Notes: a model not told the origin generated them from the sequence alone. 64,000 nt of DNA from Koleobacter methoxysyntrophicus (GCF_017301615.1 NZ_CP059066.1:434001-498000), one strand, 5' to 3'. Shown: positions 35,374 to 44,861, counted from the stretch's first letter. A program made the numbers and translations.

Positions 35374-36405
35374 TTACTTCATGTTTATAATCTGGTCGAG
35401 GAGTTTCGCGTCTTCTCCTAATTCACCTTTAAATTCATCATATACCGATTTTGTGGCTTCCAGGAAGAGGGCCTTATCCGGATATGAAACCACCATTCCT
35501 ACTTCTTTCAGCTTTTCGACCTGCTCATTTTCCATTTTCGTTATCAATTCCCTTTCCAGGTCCCCTGATTCTTTGGCTGCCTTTAATATTATCTCTTTGT
35601 ACCCATCAGGGAGCTGGTCAAATTTCGATTTGCTCATAAGGATAACGGATGGTGAATAGACATGGCCAGTAAGGGAAACGTATTTTTGTACTTCATAAAC
35701 CTTCTGGGTATAGATAATGGGAATCGGATTCTCCTGACCGTCTATAGTCCCCTGCTGCAGTGCAGTAAAGACTTCTCCCCAGGCCATAGGGGTTGGGTCG
35801 GCCCCTAAAGCCCTCCAGATAGCCATATGGACCTTGTTTTCCATAGTTCGCAGTTTGAGACCCTTTGCATCTTTTGGCGCCAATACCTCCCTTTTGGAGT
35901 TGGTTAAATGCCTGAATCCGTTTTCATACCAGGCGAGGCCCTTAATTCCCTGTTTTTCCAGGAGTCCCAGAACATACTGGCCGATTTCGCCATCGAGAAC
36001 CCTGTAAGCATGTTCTTTATCCCTGAACAGGAACGGAAAATCAAAAAGCATGAATTTCTTTTCAAAACCGCTCAAAGGCCCTGTGGAAGTAACAACGATG
36101 TCAACCGTCCCGAGCTGAATGCCTTCAATCATATCCCTTTCACCGGAACCCAGCTGGTTGTTGGGGTATAGCTTTATTTCAATCTTGCCGTTGGTTTCTT
36201 TTTCGACTATTTCCTTAAATTTCTCAGCTCCCAGATGGTACGGATGCTTTTCATTAACAGCATGTCCTAATTTAAAAACAATCTTTTCAGAACTATCCTT
36301 TTCCCCCTGGGCACCGGTATCTTTTTGGCCTCCACACCCGGAAACCAAACCTGCTGCAAGGAGACCTACCAGTATCAGAATTAAAACCCTGTTTTTCTTA
36401 ATCAT
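35374..36405 (-). CDS. dctP: TRAP substrate-binding protein (DctP family), lipoprotein
   Basis: A 343-aa extracytoplasmic solute receptor. The signal peptide MIKKNRVLILILVGLLAAGL runs to a lipobox VSGC, so it is membrane-anchored by lipid. The mature part shows FKLGHAVNEKHPYHLGAEKF, PNNQLGSGERDMIEGIQLGTVDI and KLRTMENKVHMAIWRALGADPTPMAWGEVFTALQQGTIDGQENP, including the Arg of the carboxylate-binding signature. The ligand should be an organic acid. The panE/panB/folD/fhs neighbours make pantoate or a related 2-hydroxy/2-oxo acid a reasonable guess, not a demonstrated one. Confidence 0.92.
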   Translation of the reverse strand: MIKKNRVLILILVGLLAAGLVSGCGGQKDTGAQGEKDSSEKIVFKLGHAVNEKHPYHLGAEKFKEIVEKETNGKIEIKLYPNNQLGSGERDMIEGIQLGTVDIVVTSTGPLSGFEKKFMLFDFPFLFRDKEHAYRVLDGEIGQYVLGLLEKQGIKGLAWYENGFRHLTNSKREVLAPKDAKGLKLRTMENKVHMAIWRALGADPTPMAWGEVFTALQQGTIDGQENPIPIIYTQKVYEVQKYVSLTGHVYSPSVILMSKSKFDQLPDGYKEIILKAAKESGDLERELITKMENEQVEKLKEVGMVVSYPDKALFLEATKSVYDEFKGELGEDAKLLDQIINMK

Positions 36406-36530
36406 TCTTTTGCCCCCCTTATATTTATAAAGTTATGTCAGATGATACTCCTTAGCCAAAATATCGTCCCATTATTTTTCCTAATGCTGTAGCCGGTATG
36501 TATCCCTCCTCTCCATTAAATCTTTTAAAC

Positions 36531-37451
36531 CTAATTATAACTTTTTTGGATAACGGATATCAAATTCGTAAGGGTCTTATTTATAGGGGTAGGGACCCCT
36601 AAATTCTCCCCTTCCCTTACTATTGCACCGTTAATTACCTCTATCTCCGTTGTTCTCTTATTCGTGACGTCCTGAAGCATTGAAGAACGGTTAGCAGCCG
36701 TAAGCTTACAGACCTTTTTCGTGTATTCTACAGGGTCTTCGCACTGAAGTTTAATCCCCTTTTTCTCGGCCACTTCGGCGGCTTCTTTAACGGCCAGTTC
36801 TAACAGTTCTTCCGTCTCCCTGAACTCTAAAAGCTGCCCGTTTTGCAAACCGGTTAAAGCCGTAAGGGCATTAATTCCGATATTTGCCATAAGTTTACTC
36901 CAGACCATGCCGATCACGTTATCGACCACATAGGTGTGGAATCCCGCCTCATTAAACATTCCCGACAGGGTCTTTACCCTTTCGGTAATTTCCCCGTCCA
37001 GTTCCCCTATGCTGGTATCCCCTTGGCCTGCATGTCTTATATGTCCGGGGCCGAGCATGGTAGAACCGTGGGCGGTAACCCCGGCTATTACCCTTTCCCG
37101 ACCCGCTACTTCGCTTATCTTCTCGATATTGCCCAATCCGTTCTGAAGGGTTAAAAAGGTAGTATTATCCCCGATCAATGTAACTGAACCCTTAACAGCT
37201 TCTCCCGTAAGCGTAGCCTTTACAAAAACTATAACCAGATCGGCCTTCCCAACATCTTCCGGCTTTGTTGTTGCCTTTATATCCTTTATTATCCTCTCAC
37301 CGCTTACCCCTTCGATTTTTAAACCGTTTTTGTTTATTGTATCCACATGCTGTTTCCATACATCGATCAGCCAGACTTCATGGCCTGCTTCTGCCAGGGC
37401 CCCGCCGTACAGACACCCCATAGCCCCTGCTCCCAATACCGCAATTTTCAT
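36531..37451 (-). CDS. panE: 2-dehydropantoate 2-reductase (ketopantoate reductase, PanE/ApbA family)
   Basis: A 306-aa NADP-dependent enzyme interconverting ketopantoate and pantoate. The Rossmann motif MKIAVLGAGAMGCLYGGALAEAGHEV opens the protein. LTLQNGLGNIEKI, the catalytic-Lys region WSKLMANIGINALTALTG and the C-terminal RSSMLQDVTNKRTTEIEVINGAIVREGENLGVPTPIN all match the family. It lies 21 bp after panB on the same transcript and before the TRAP genes. Paralogues acting on other 2-oxo acids exist, so the exact substrate depends on context. Confidence 0.9.
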   Translation of the reverse strand: MKIAVLGAGAMGCLYGGALAEAGHEVWLIDVWKQHVDTINKNGLKIEGVSGERIIKDIKATTKPEDVGKADLVIVFVKATLTGEAVKGSVTLIGDNTTFLTLQNGLGNIEKISEVAGRERVIAGVTAHGSTMLGPGHIRHAGQGDTSIGELDGEITERVKTLSGMFNEAGFHTYVVDNVIGMVWSKLMANIGINALTALTGLQNGQLLEFRETEELLELAVKEAAEVAEKKGIKLQCEDPVEYTKKVCKLTAANRSSMLQDVTNKRTTEIEVINGAIVREGENLGVPTPINKTLTNLISVIQKSYN

Positions 37452-37472
37452 GGTACCCCTCCTTTCAGGTCT

Positions 37473-38306
37473 CTAGTAAAGCCTTTTCAGGTCTTCCTCC
37501 TCAAGGCCTCCAAAAACATGTTCCTGTTGAGGGAATTTCTTTTCCTTTACTTCCTGTTTATATACTTCCAGGGCTTTAACAATTTCTTCACCCAGGTTTG
37601 CGTACCTCTTAACAAACTTCGGAGTAAACCGTTCGAATAAGCCTACCAGGTCGTGAAATACCAGAACCTGGCCGTCGGTATAACGCCCTGCCCCTATACC
37701 TATAGTAGGTATTGAAAGCTGCTGTGTAATAGCTTTCCCCAGCTCCTCCGGAACGCATTCCAGCACAATTGAGAAAGCTCCTGCCTCCTCAAGGGCCCTG
37801 GCATCTTCCATAAGGGCTTTAGCCGATTCAAGGTTTTTCCCCTGAACCTTAAAACCGCCTAACTGTGAAATAGTCTGAGGCGTTAAACCTATATGCCCCA
37901 TCACCGGGATCCCCGCATCTACTATAGCCTTAACCGTTTCAGCTACCTCCGTCCCACCTTCCAGCTTTATGACATCACAACCGCCCTCTTTCATAAGCCT
38001 GGTGGCATTCCTTACGGCCTGTTCCTTGCTTTCGTTGTACGAACCAAACGGCATATCACCGACAATCATAGGGTTTTTAGCCCCTCTGACAACAGGCCGG
38101 ATATGGTGGATCATCTCCTCCATGGTTATGGGAACCGTAGTCTCCAGCCCCAATACGGTCATTGCCAGGGAGTCTCCTACCAGTATAATCTCTATACCGG
38201 CCCTGTCTACGAGAAGTGCTGTTGGATAATCATATGCGGTAATCATGCTGATCTTTTCGCCGTTCTCCTTCATAGCTTTTAATTTCTGAATCGTAACCTT
38301 TGCCAT
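37473..38306 (-). CDS. panB: 3-methyl-2-oxobutanoate hydroxymethyltransferase (PanB)
   Basis: A 277-aa PanB, which transfers a hydroxymethyl group between 5,10-methylene-THF and 2-oxoisovalerate (ketopantoate synthesis or its reverse). Motifs: MITAYDYPTALLVDRAGIEIILVGDSLAMTVLG, VGDMPFGSY, DVIKLEGG with the metal/catalytic region, and FSIVLECVP and IPTIGIGAG. Length and residues are standard. It stands between the IclR regulator and panE, in one operon with folD and fhs, the genes that make or consume its one-carbon cofactor. No panC or panD is near. Confidence 0.93.
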   Translation of the reverse strand: MAKVTIQKLKAMKENGEKISMITAYDYPTALLVDRAGIEIILVGDSLAMTVLGLETTVPITMEEMIHHIRPVVRGAKNPMIVGDMPFGSYNESKEQAVRNATRLMKEGGCDVIKLEGGTEVAETVKAIVDAGIPVMGHIGLTPQTISQLGGFKVQGKNLESAKALMEDARALEEAGAFSIVLECVPEELGKAITQQLSIPTIGIGAGRYTDGQVLVFHDLVGLFERFTPKFVKRYANLGEEIVKALEVYKQEVKEKKFPQQEHVFGGLEEEDLKRLY

Positions 38307-38334
38307 AACATAATCTCTCCCCTTTTAAAAATTA

Positions 38335-39132
38335 TTAAAAATCAACATTGCTGTTCCATCCCAGCCGTTCGGATATATTTCCGGCTGTCTGCTTCAGCTG
38401 GTCTATCATCACCTGTATCTTCTGGCCTCCATCACCATACCGGATTGATGGTATGGCAATACTTACAGCCGCAACAACCTCCCCTTTGTAGTTCATCACC
38501 GGCGCTGCTATGCATTTCAGGCCGTCTATATATTCTTCATTATCGATAGAATAACCCTGTTTCCTGACCTGTTCAAGGTGTTTTATCAGTTCATCTTTAT
38601 CACAGATGGTATTCTTTGTGTACCGCTTAAGGGGGTGTTCCTGAAGCAGCTTATTCAGTTTTTCTTTTTTAAGATACGCAAGGAGTACCTTCCCGAGACC
38701 TGTGCAGTACGCAGGCAGCCGTTTGCCTATATTTAACCCTATCCTTATAGTTTCCGGGCTTTCGATTTTATCTATATAGATGATGTGAAAACCGTCTAAT
38801 ATAGCAAGATTTACCGTTTCTTTTGTTTTAACGTTCAGTTCTTCAAGAAAAGCCTGGGCCTCTCTCCTCAACCCCAACCGTTCGACGGTATTGTTGCCCA
38901 TTTCAAACAGTTTAAAACTGTTCCTGTACTTTAGGGTAACAGGGTCCTGAAGGACATAGCCTTTGTGTTTTAAGGTAGAAACAAGCCTGTGAACGGTGCT
39001 TTTCTGCAGCTGTAAGCCTTCACTGATTTCAGCTATGCTGAGAGCACCTTCCCTGTCCAGCAGCTCTAAGATATTCAAACCCTTAATGATAGACTGGACC
39101 AGATTACTCCTGCCTGTTTTAAGTTTTCCCAT
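38335..39132 (-). CDS. IclR-family transcriptional regulator
   Basis: A 265-aa regulator. The N-terminal winged HTH is LVQSIIKGLNILELLDREGALSIAEISEGLQLQKSTVHRLVSTLKHKGYV and the effector-binding IclR domain runs to the end (YCTGLGKVLLAYL, GYSIDNEEYIDGLKCIAAPVMNYKGEVVAAVSIA). IclR proteins typically control catabolic operons and bind small carboxylates. A 14-bp motif before this gene recurs before fhs (see operators), consistent with autoregulation and control of the one-carbon/PanB genes. Confidence 0.92.
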   Translation of the reverse strand: MGKLKTGRSNLVQSIIKGLNILELLDREGALSIAEISEGLQLQKSTVHRLVSTLKHKGYVLQDPVTLKYRNSFKLFEMGNNTVERLGLRREAQAFLEELNVKTKETVNLAILDGFHIIYIDKIESPETIRIGLNIGKRLPAYCTGLGKVLLAYLKKEKLNKLLQEHPLKRYTKNTICDKDELIKHLEQVRKQGYSIDNEEYIDGLKCIAAPVMNYKGEVVAAVSIAIPSIRYGDGGQKIQVMIDQLKQTAGNISERLGWNSNVDF

Positions 39133-39162
39133 GCAGTTTTGACCTCTTTCCCTTTTGTGTAT

Positions 39163-39176
39163 TTCGCATTACGGAA
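39163..39176. promoter_or_regulatory. Putative IclR operator upstream of iclR
   Basis: TTCGCATTACGGAA (39163-39176) lies 30 bp upstream of the iclR start and matches 13 of 14 bases of TTCGCATTGCGGAA, the complement of 41844-41857 before fhs. The TTC...GAA shape fits IclR-type half-palindromes. Binding is inferred. Confidence 0.6.
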
Positions 39177-39263
39177 TGCTATGCTGCATTTTGGCTCGTT
39201 ATAATTATATTTCTGCATAAAATCGTGAAATCCTGCTTGAATTTTATAAATATACATTATTTT

Positions 39264-40106
39264 TTATAATTTCGAAGCCCTTATAACGTGTTTGAGAAGT
39301 ATGCCTGCAGTTACGGAACCAACTCCTCCTGGTACAGGGGTTATCATCCCGGCCTTTTGAAGCACATCTTTAAAATCCACATCCCCTACCAGTTTCCCGT
39401 CAAGGGTATTAATGCCCACATCAATTACAACGGCCCCTTTTTTAATAAAATCACCTTTGACGAAATTGGGCCTCCCTACAGCCGCTATTACAATGTCAGC
39501 TCTCCTGGTAACGGCAGGGAGGTCTTCCGTTTTTGAATGACAAATGGTTACTGTAGCATCCTGTTTTAAAAGCATCATTGCCACAGGTCTACCTATTACC
39601 ATGCTCCTCCCTATGACTACTGCTTCCTTCCCTTTTAATTCTATACCGTAAAATTTCAGTATCGTCATTACGGCCTCGGCTGTACAGGGCATAAACCCGT
39701 CTTCTTCTCCACCGAATACCTTTGAAAGGTTAACGGGGCTTATACAGTCCACATCCTTTTCGGGTTTTATCAAATACCTGATTTCATCCATTTCTATATG
39801 GGATGGAAGGGGCTGCATAACGATTATGCCGTTTATCGACGGGTCGTCGTTTATATTCATGAATTCAGATAAAAACTCTTCCCTCCCTATATCTTCCCCG
39901 AAGGATTTTAATTTGAGGGCAACACCGGTAACATTACAGGTTTGTTCCACACCCTTTATATAAGACATGGTATCGGGGCTGTCCCCCACCGATACGACAG
40001 CCAGGGTAGGGGTTAACCCTTTCCTTTTGAGTTTCAGCACCTCTTCGGCAATTTCTGCCCTTATCCGTTCAGCTACTTCCCTGCCCTTCAAAATTACCGC
40101 TTCCAT
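39264..40106 (-). CDS. folD: Bifunctional methylene-THF dehydrogenase / cyclohydrolase (FolD)
   Basis: About 280 aa; interconverts 5,10-methylene-THF and 10-formyl-THF through NADP-linked oxidation and hydrolysis. Motifs: VGDSPDTMSYIKGVEQTC with the catalytic Lys/Tyr region, GIIVMQPLPSHIE, DVDCISPVNLSK, VVIGRSMVIGRPVAMMLL and the terminal PVPGGVGSVTAGILLKHV. I chose the ATG at 40106 because the GTG 12 bases upstream lies in the Shine-Dalgarno GAGGTG. It sits 33 bp after fhs and ahead of iclR. Confidence 0.93.
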   Translation of the reverse strand: MEAVILKGREVAERIRAEIAEEVLKLKRKGLTPTLAVVSVGDSPDTMSYIKGVEQTCNVTGVALKLKSFGEDIGREEFLSEFMNINDDPSINGIIVMQPLPSHIEMDEIRYLIKPEKDVDCISPVNLSKVFGGEEDGFMPCTAEAVMTILKFYGIELKGKEAVVIGRSMVIGRPVAMMLLKQDATVTICHSKTEDLPAVTRRADIVIAAVGRPNFVKGDFIKKGAVVIDVGINTLDGKLVGDVDFKDVLQKAGMITPVPGGVGSVTAGILLKHVIRASKL

Positions 40107-40139
40107 CTGACGCTGCACCTCTTTCTACAGTAGACCCGA

Positions 40140-41816
40140 CTAAAACAGGCCTGAAATCCTTCCCGACTCATCCACATCGATCATCTCTGCAGCCGGCCGC
40201 TTCGGCAGCCCCGGCATTGTCATGATGTCTCCTGTTAATGCAACAACAAATCCCGCACCGGCCGAGATTCGCACATTTCTTACAGTAATTCTGAAATTCT
40301 CCGGTCTTCCCAGCTTGGTTGGGTCATCCGAAAGGGAATACTGGGTTTTAGCCATACATACCGGGACTTCCCTGTATCCCAATTCTTCTATCATATTTAT
40401 TTCTTTCAACGCAGTGGAGGTAAAGTCTACGCCCTCTGCCCCGTAAATTTCCCGGGCAATGGTCTCGATCTTTTCCACAATACCTGTTCGGACATCATAG
40501 GCAAACCTGAAGCTGTTCTCCTGCTGGGTCAACTTAAGAACCTGACGGGCCAGGTTTTCTCCCCCTTTCCCGCCTTTTGCCCAAACCTCCGAAAGGGCCA
40601 CATTAGCCCCTGCTCTCCTGCATTCCTGTTCTATGATTTCCAGCTCCCTTTCGGTATCGGTCGGGAACCTGTTTATGGCTACTACGGCCGGCAGGCCGAA
40701 TTTCTGGGTAATGTTCTCTATATGCTTTAAAAGATTGGGTATTCCTTTTTTAAGGTTTTCTATATTTTCTTTACCCAGTTCGGCCTTCGGAGTCCCTCCG
40801 TGGTGTTTTAATGCCCTTACACTTGCAACGATCACAACGGCTCTTGGATTAAGGCCAGCCATACGGCATTTAATATCGATAAATTTCTCTGCCCCCAGGT
40901 CGGCACCGAAGCCCGCTTCCGTAACCACATAATCAGCCAGCTTTAAAGCCAGCTTTGTTGCCACAACACTGTTGCAGCCATGGGCTATATTCGCAAAGGG
41001 ACCGCCGTGGATAAAAGCCGGGGTATGCTCAAGGGTCTGCACCAGATTTGGCTTTAGGGCTTCTTTGAGGAGGGCTGCCAGTGCCCCCTGGGCTTTTAAA
41101 TCCCCTGCCGTCACGGGCTTTCCGTCCCTGGTATAGGCAACTATGACCCTGGAAAGCCGCTGTTTTAAGTCCATGAGGTCTCCGGCCAAACAGAAGATGG
41201 CCATAATCTCGGAGGCAACGGTAATATCGAAGCCGTCTTCCCTCGGCACACCGTTGGTCCTGCCCCCCAAACCGTTCACTATATTTCTGAGCTGCCTGTC
41301 ATTCATATCCAGACAACGCCGCCATGTTATCCTTCTTGTATCTATATTAAGCTCATTCCCCTGATATATATGGTTGTCCAGCATTGCTGCCAGCAGGTTG
41401 TTGGCAGCACCTACCGCATGTATATCCCCTGTAAAATGGAGGTTGATATCTTCCATAGGCACCACTTGGGCATATCCCCCTCCTGCTGCCCCTCCCTTTA
41501 TACCGAAAACCGGGCCCAGAGACGGTTCCCTCAGGGCTATCATTGTTTTCTTCCCCAGACGGGTAAGGGCATCTCCCAGCCCTATCGTGGTGGTAGTCTT
41601 GCCTTCACCGGCCGGAGTAGGGTTTATAGCCGTAACGAGGATGAGCTTTCCGTCAGGCTTATCCCGGTATTTTTTCAGGAGGTTGTAATCAACCTTTGCC
41701 TTGTACTTCCCGTAATGGTCTATATCATCCTCACCCAGACCTAATTTCCCTGCTATGCTGACAATAGGCTGCAGTTCAGCCTCCTGAGCAATCTCGATGT
41801 CGCTCTTTACAGTCAT
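40140..41816 (-). CDS. fhs: Formate-tetrahydrofolate ligase (Fhs)
   Basis: A 558-aa enzyme that couples formate, THF and ATP to 10-formyl-THF; it is reversible and is known to make ATP in purinolytic clostridia. Motifs: the P-loop-like [80 protein letters not shown], and the C-terminal [22 protein letters not shown]. It starts at ATG 41816 after GGAGG. It is the first gene of the block that continues with folD, iclR, panB, panE and TRAP. Confidence 0.96.
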   Translation of the reverse strand: MTVKSDIEIAQEAELQPIVSIAGKLGLGEDDIDHYGKYKAKVDYNLLKKYRDKPDGKLILVTAINPTPAGEGKTTTTIGLGDALTRLGKKTMIALREPSLGPVFGIKGGAAGGGYAQVVPMEDINLHFTGDIHAVGAANNLLAAMLDNHIYQGNELNIDTRRITWRRCLDMNDRQLRNIVNGLGGRTNGVPREDGFDITVASEIMAIFCLAGDLMDLKQRLSRVIVAYTRDGKPVTAGDLKAQGALAALLKEALKPNLVQTLEHTPAFIHGGPFANIAHGCNSVVATKLALKLADYVVTEAGFGADLGAEKFIDIKCRMAGLNPRAVVIVASVRALKHHGGTPKAELGKENIENLKKGIPNLLKHIENITQKFGLPAVVAINRFPTDTERELEIIEQECRRAGANVALSEVWAKGGKGGENLARQVLKLTQQENSFRFAYDVRTGIVEKIETIAREIYGAEGVDFTSTALKEINMIEELGYREVPVCMAKTQYSLSDDPTKLGRPENFRITVRNVRISAGAGFVVALTGDIMTMPGLPKRPAAEMIDVDESGRISGLF

Positions 41817-41843
41817 TTTAACGCCTCCTTCATGGATAAATGA

Positions 41844-41871
41844 TTCCGCAATGCGAAATACTATTTCGCAT
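41844..41871. promoter_or_regulatory. Overlapping palindromic operators upstream of fhs
   Basis: Two sites overlap. TTCCGCAATGCGAA (41844-41857) is the IclR-like motif. A perfect inverted repeat with 9-bp arms, ATGCGAAAT (41851-41859) and ATTTCGCAT (41863-41871), has a 3-nt spacer. Further half-sites (ATGCGAAACAT near 42037-42050, ATGCGATTTCGC near 42071) lie upstream in the same 340-bp gap, which otherwise holds no gene. Together they suggest multi-site IclR control of fhs. Confidence 0.65.
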
Positions 41872-42129
41872 ATAAGTATGTATGTCTATTATATTCTATA
41901 GAATTTGAAAAATTCCTTCTTAATACTAATTTTTTTAGTTTTATACAGCCTAAAAAACCATGCCGGTCCTGCATGCGTCTTATTTTTTTCTTCGACAACC
42001 GAGATGTTTATAGAATAATAGCACCTGTTTTCAAGTGATGCGAAACATTGGGTTAAAAAATGTGAAATAAGATGCGATTTCGCTTAAAAGCAGAAAAACC
42101 CCAAGGGTAATTGTGGGTATAAATAAATT

Positions 42130-42148
42130 GCCGGAAAATACTTCCGGC
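42130..42148. terminator. Hairpin downstream of the nitroreductase gene
   Basis: GCCGGAA (42130-42136) pairs with TTCCGGC (42142-42148) and lies 8 bp past the nitroreductase stop. The flank is T-rich on the plus strand and A/T-rich on the minus strand, so it is a plausible terminator of moderate strength. Confidence 0.55.
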
Positions 42149-42156
42149 TTTTTAAA

Positions 42157-42654
42157 TCAATATCTTTCCCACTTTAAAACTTCAGATAGGGCTTTTTTCG
42201 GAGGATTGGGCTCTTCTCCGGGATATCCGAGGGAGACAAGGGAAATCAACTCATATTTTTCGGGGACATTTAAAAGTCCTCTGACATCTTCGCTGTAGGG
42301 TCTTTTGTATCCGGCTACCCAACAGGAAGCAATATCATAGGCTTTAGCAGCCAAAATAATGTTTTCAGTAGCTGCCGAACCGTCTTCAAGGTGGAAGGGA
42401 TTGTCTTTTTCGCAGAATACCGCCACACAGGCTGCTGCATCGTTTATAAATTTTCCCCAAGTTGCAAGCTCCGAAAGTTTTTCCTTAGTATCTTTTTCAG
42501 TTACAACAACAAACACCCAACCCTGAAAATTATTAGCAGTAGGTGCAAGCCTTGCACAGTCAATGATTTCTTCTAAAATCTCTTTTGGAATGGGCTTTTG
42601 AATGTATTTCCTTACACTCCTTCTCTCTTTCATTAGCCTAACTGCATCCCTCAT
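42157..42654 (-). CDS. Nitroreductase-family FMN oxidoreductase
   Basis: A 165-aa small nitroreductase-fold flavoprotein. It begins with the FMN phosphate-binding motif LMKERRSVRKYIQKPIPKEILEEIIDCARLAPTANNFQGW and ends with SLGYPGEEPNPPKKALSEVLKWERY. NAD(P)H-dependent reduction of nitro- or other compounds is typical, but the natural substrate is unknown. It is transcribed alone, with the group II intron upstream. Confidence 0.88.
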   Translation of the reverse strand: MRDAVRLMKERRSVRKYIQKPIPKEILEEIIDCARLAPTANNFQGWVFVVVTEKDTKEKLSELATWGKFINDAAACVAVFCEKDNPFHLEDGSAATENIILAAKAYDIASCWVAGYKRPYSEDVRGLLNVPEKYELISLVSLGYPGEEPNPPKKALSEVLKWERY

Positions 42655-42773
42655 TTGAACCGCCCTCCTTAAAAATAAGAAATTTCCGCCTGCCCTTTAA
42701 TTCTATAAAAAGAACAGGCGAATTTCAAGTTTTTAGATTATTATGTTCGCGTCAGGGTCTTGTAGGAAAATAT

Positions 42774-44861
42774 ATCGAGTAGGGCAGCGCTAGGTGATCA
42801 GCCTAGCGCTGCCCCTCTCACAGAACCGTGCGTACGGGCCACGTACACGGCCCCTGATAAACCTCAGTCGTTAGCTTTCATAATAACGATCAAGATGCCA
42901 ACCTCATATCTTTCGAGGTTAATTAAGCCGCTTTCGTCAAACCAGGTGTTCGGAAGGGCCATCGAGATGAGTGGACTGGCTGAGTTTCTCCATCTTCGCA
43001 TGGATATTTTCTCAAATTCCCCCTTATAACCTCGACGGCGAAGGGCTTTGTGTACCGCCTTCCAACTCTTCCATTCCAGCATCTTCTTCATTCTCAGCCG
43101 TCGGCGTATCCATCCCATGAGTTCGCGAATTACTCTCTTACAGTTCGCTATGCGGAAGTAGTTAATCCGCCCCCGCAGGATGGGGTTAAGCCTTCTGACC
43201 ATTTCTTCTACATTCATGCCATGGTTCCGGGGTGTCAGCTGGCGGATGGTTTCTTTGAAGGCCTTTATTTTCTTGGGGTGGATGCTTACATGCTTGGGGT
43301 AGATGATAAACCCAAAGTAGGCTACACCCTCATAGACGCTGGTTATATGCGTCTTTTCCTTGTTGACGACGAGCTTGAGCTCACCTTCAAGGATTTCATA
43401 GGCAGTCTTCATATACCTTTCTGCCTGCCGGGGTGTCCTGGCGAAGATGAGGATATCATCCGCATAGCGGACTATGCGGATTCCCTTCTCTTTCATCGCC
43501 CGGTCGAAGTAGTCCAGGTAGATGTTAGTGAGAAGGGGCGATATTACCCCGCCTTGCGGTCTCCCTACTCCGCTTTCTTCAAAGACCCCGTCTGCCATGA
43601 CTCCTGCCTCCAGGAATAGCCGGATTAATTGCAGTACAGAACCGTCGCTAACTTTCCGGTTCACTTCTTGAAGGATTAGGTCATGGTCAAGACGGTCAAA
43701 GCATTTGGAGAGGTCCATGTCTACTACATGTGTAAGTCCATACCGGTTCATAAATCTCTCGGCTTTGGCTACTGCCTGCTGGCAGGATCGCCCCGGTCGG
43801 TATCCATAGCTTGACGGGTGAAAGTCTGGGTCATAGATTGGCTGAAATACATTAAGCAGTGCCTGCTGGACTACCCTGTCCCTTACGGTAGGTATCCCAA
43901 GCGGCCTTTTCTTTCCATCCGGTTTGGGTATCTCTACCCTCAGGACTGGGCTTGGTTTGTACGTTCCGGTCTTGAGTTCAAGATGAAGTTTGGCTATTTC
44001 GTCGTCTAGGTTCTCGCCGAAGGCTCGCACGGTCTGCCCGTCTACTCCGGGAGCGCCATTGTTCGCCTTGACGGCGCCGTATGCCTTCTTCAGGTTCTCG
44101 ATACGGTATACTTTGTCAATTAGGCTGTAGTACTTCATCTTGCCCCCCGCATCTCGCTGTACTCCCTGCGTCTCTCCCTCGCATGGTTGCAGTTTCTTCT
44201 CGAAGTTCGCACGGCGTCTCTAGCTCTAGGGCAATCTACCGCACTCTTCTCCGGTAATCTGCTGAGCGGACGAAGGCTCCAGCTGGCTCGTCACCCCCGG
44301 ATGCCCCGTTCCCCTTGGCATTTCAACCTCGGTTGTCTTCTCCCATGTCCGTTCGATTCGCGGTCGTACGCTTTGGTTTACCTTTGTCCCTTCGCAACCA
44401 GAGGAGCTTTTGACTCCTTTGGCCCAGCATCTCTTGGATGCTGTCCCTTCAGTTTTACCCTCCAGTCCGTTACCGGCTTTCATTGGCTGAAGGTTCATCA
44501 CTACTACGGACTCATCTGCCACCCTGCACCACTTCGTCTCTCTCTTGCCTTCCGGCTTGTTCGAGCTTACCAAGTTCAGCTTGGATGATACAGGGCTTCC
44601 CCAGTTAAGTCTGCCTGCCTGAACATGAACCCGTCCGTCCAAACTCCTCAGGTTATCCAGCTTTCGGGCTTTCCCTCTTTTCGCAAGGTTACCCACCTGA
44701 GAAGCCAACCCCGGTTCGCTTGCGCTACGTTCCATGTTCTCCTTCGGCTTCCTTCAGACCCCGCCGTTACCGGCGACGCCCTTGCCTACGGATTGGCTTC
44801 CCGCTGGTTAGGCGACAGGGTTTCTTTCAACCCATCGGCTCAGCAGACATGCTGGGCAAAC
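42774..44861 (-). mobile_element. Group IIC intron with reverse transcriptase
   Basis: The minus strand starts GTTTGCCCAGCATGTCTGC immediately after a terminator hairpin (44863-44900). It carries a 5' ribozyme region of about 720 nt, then the RT gene (44138-42864), then domain V (CCGTGTACGTGGCCCGTACG, pairing with CGCACGG) and a domain VI stem (GGGCAGCGCTAGG / CCTAGCGCTGCCC), ending CTACTCGAT. It shares most of its length with the ORF-less copy at 28183-29025. The exact ends are inferred from the two copies. Confidence 0.85.
42864..44138 (-). CDS. ltrA: Group II intron reverse transcriptase/maturase (LtrA-like)
   Basis: A 424-aa intron-encoded protein. RT domains begin KKAYGAVKANNGAPGVDGQTV, with RPLGIPTVRDRVVQQALLNVFQPIYDPDFHPSSYGYRPGRSCQQAV, RPQGGVISPLLTNIYLDYFDR and the catalytic YADD in RIVRYADDILIFAR. 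The maturase domain X (GIIN/GIM: MNVEEMVRRLNPILRGRINYFR) follows. There is no HNH endonuclease domain, as usual for class C. It needs the intron RNA around it to splice and retrotranspose. Confidence 0.95.
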   Translation of the reverse strand: MKYYSLIDKVYRIENLKKAYGAVKANNGAPGVDGQTVRAFGENLDDEIAKLHLELKTGTYKPSPVLRVEIPKPDGKKRPLGIPTVRDRVVQQALLNVFQPIYDPDFHPSSYGYRPGRSCQQAVAKAERFMNRYGLTHVVDMDLSKCFDRLDHDLILQEVNRKVSDGSVLQLIRLFLEAGVMADGVFEESGVGRPQGGVISPLLTNIYLDYFDRAMKEKGIRIVRYADDILIFARTPRQAERYMKTAYEILEGELKLVVNKEKTHITSVYEGVAYFGFIIYPKHVSIHPKKIKAFKETIRQLTPRNHGMNVEEMVRRLNPILRGRINYFRIANCKRVIRELMGWIRRRLRMKKMLEWKSWKAVHKALRRRGYKGEFEKISMRRWRNSASPLISMALPNTWFDESGLINLERYEVGILIVIMKAND

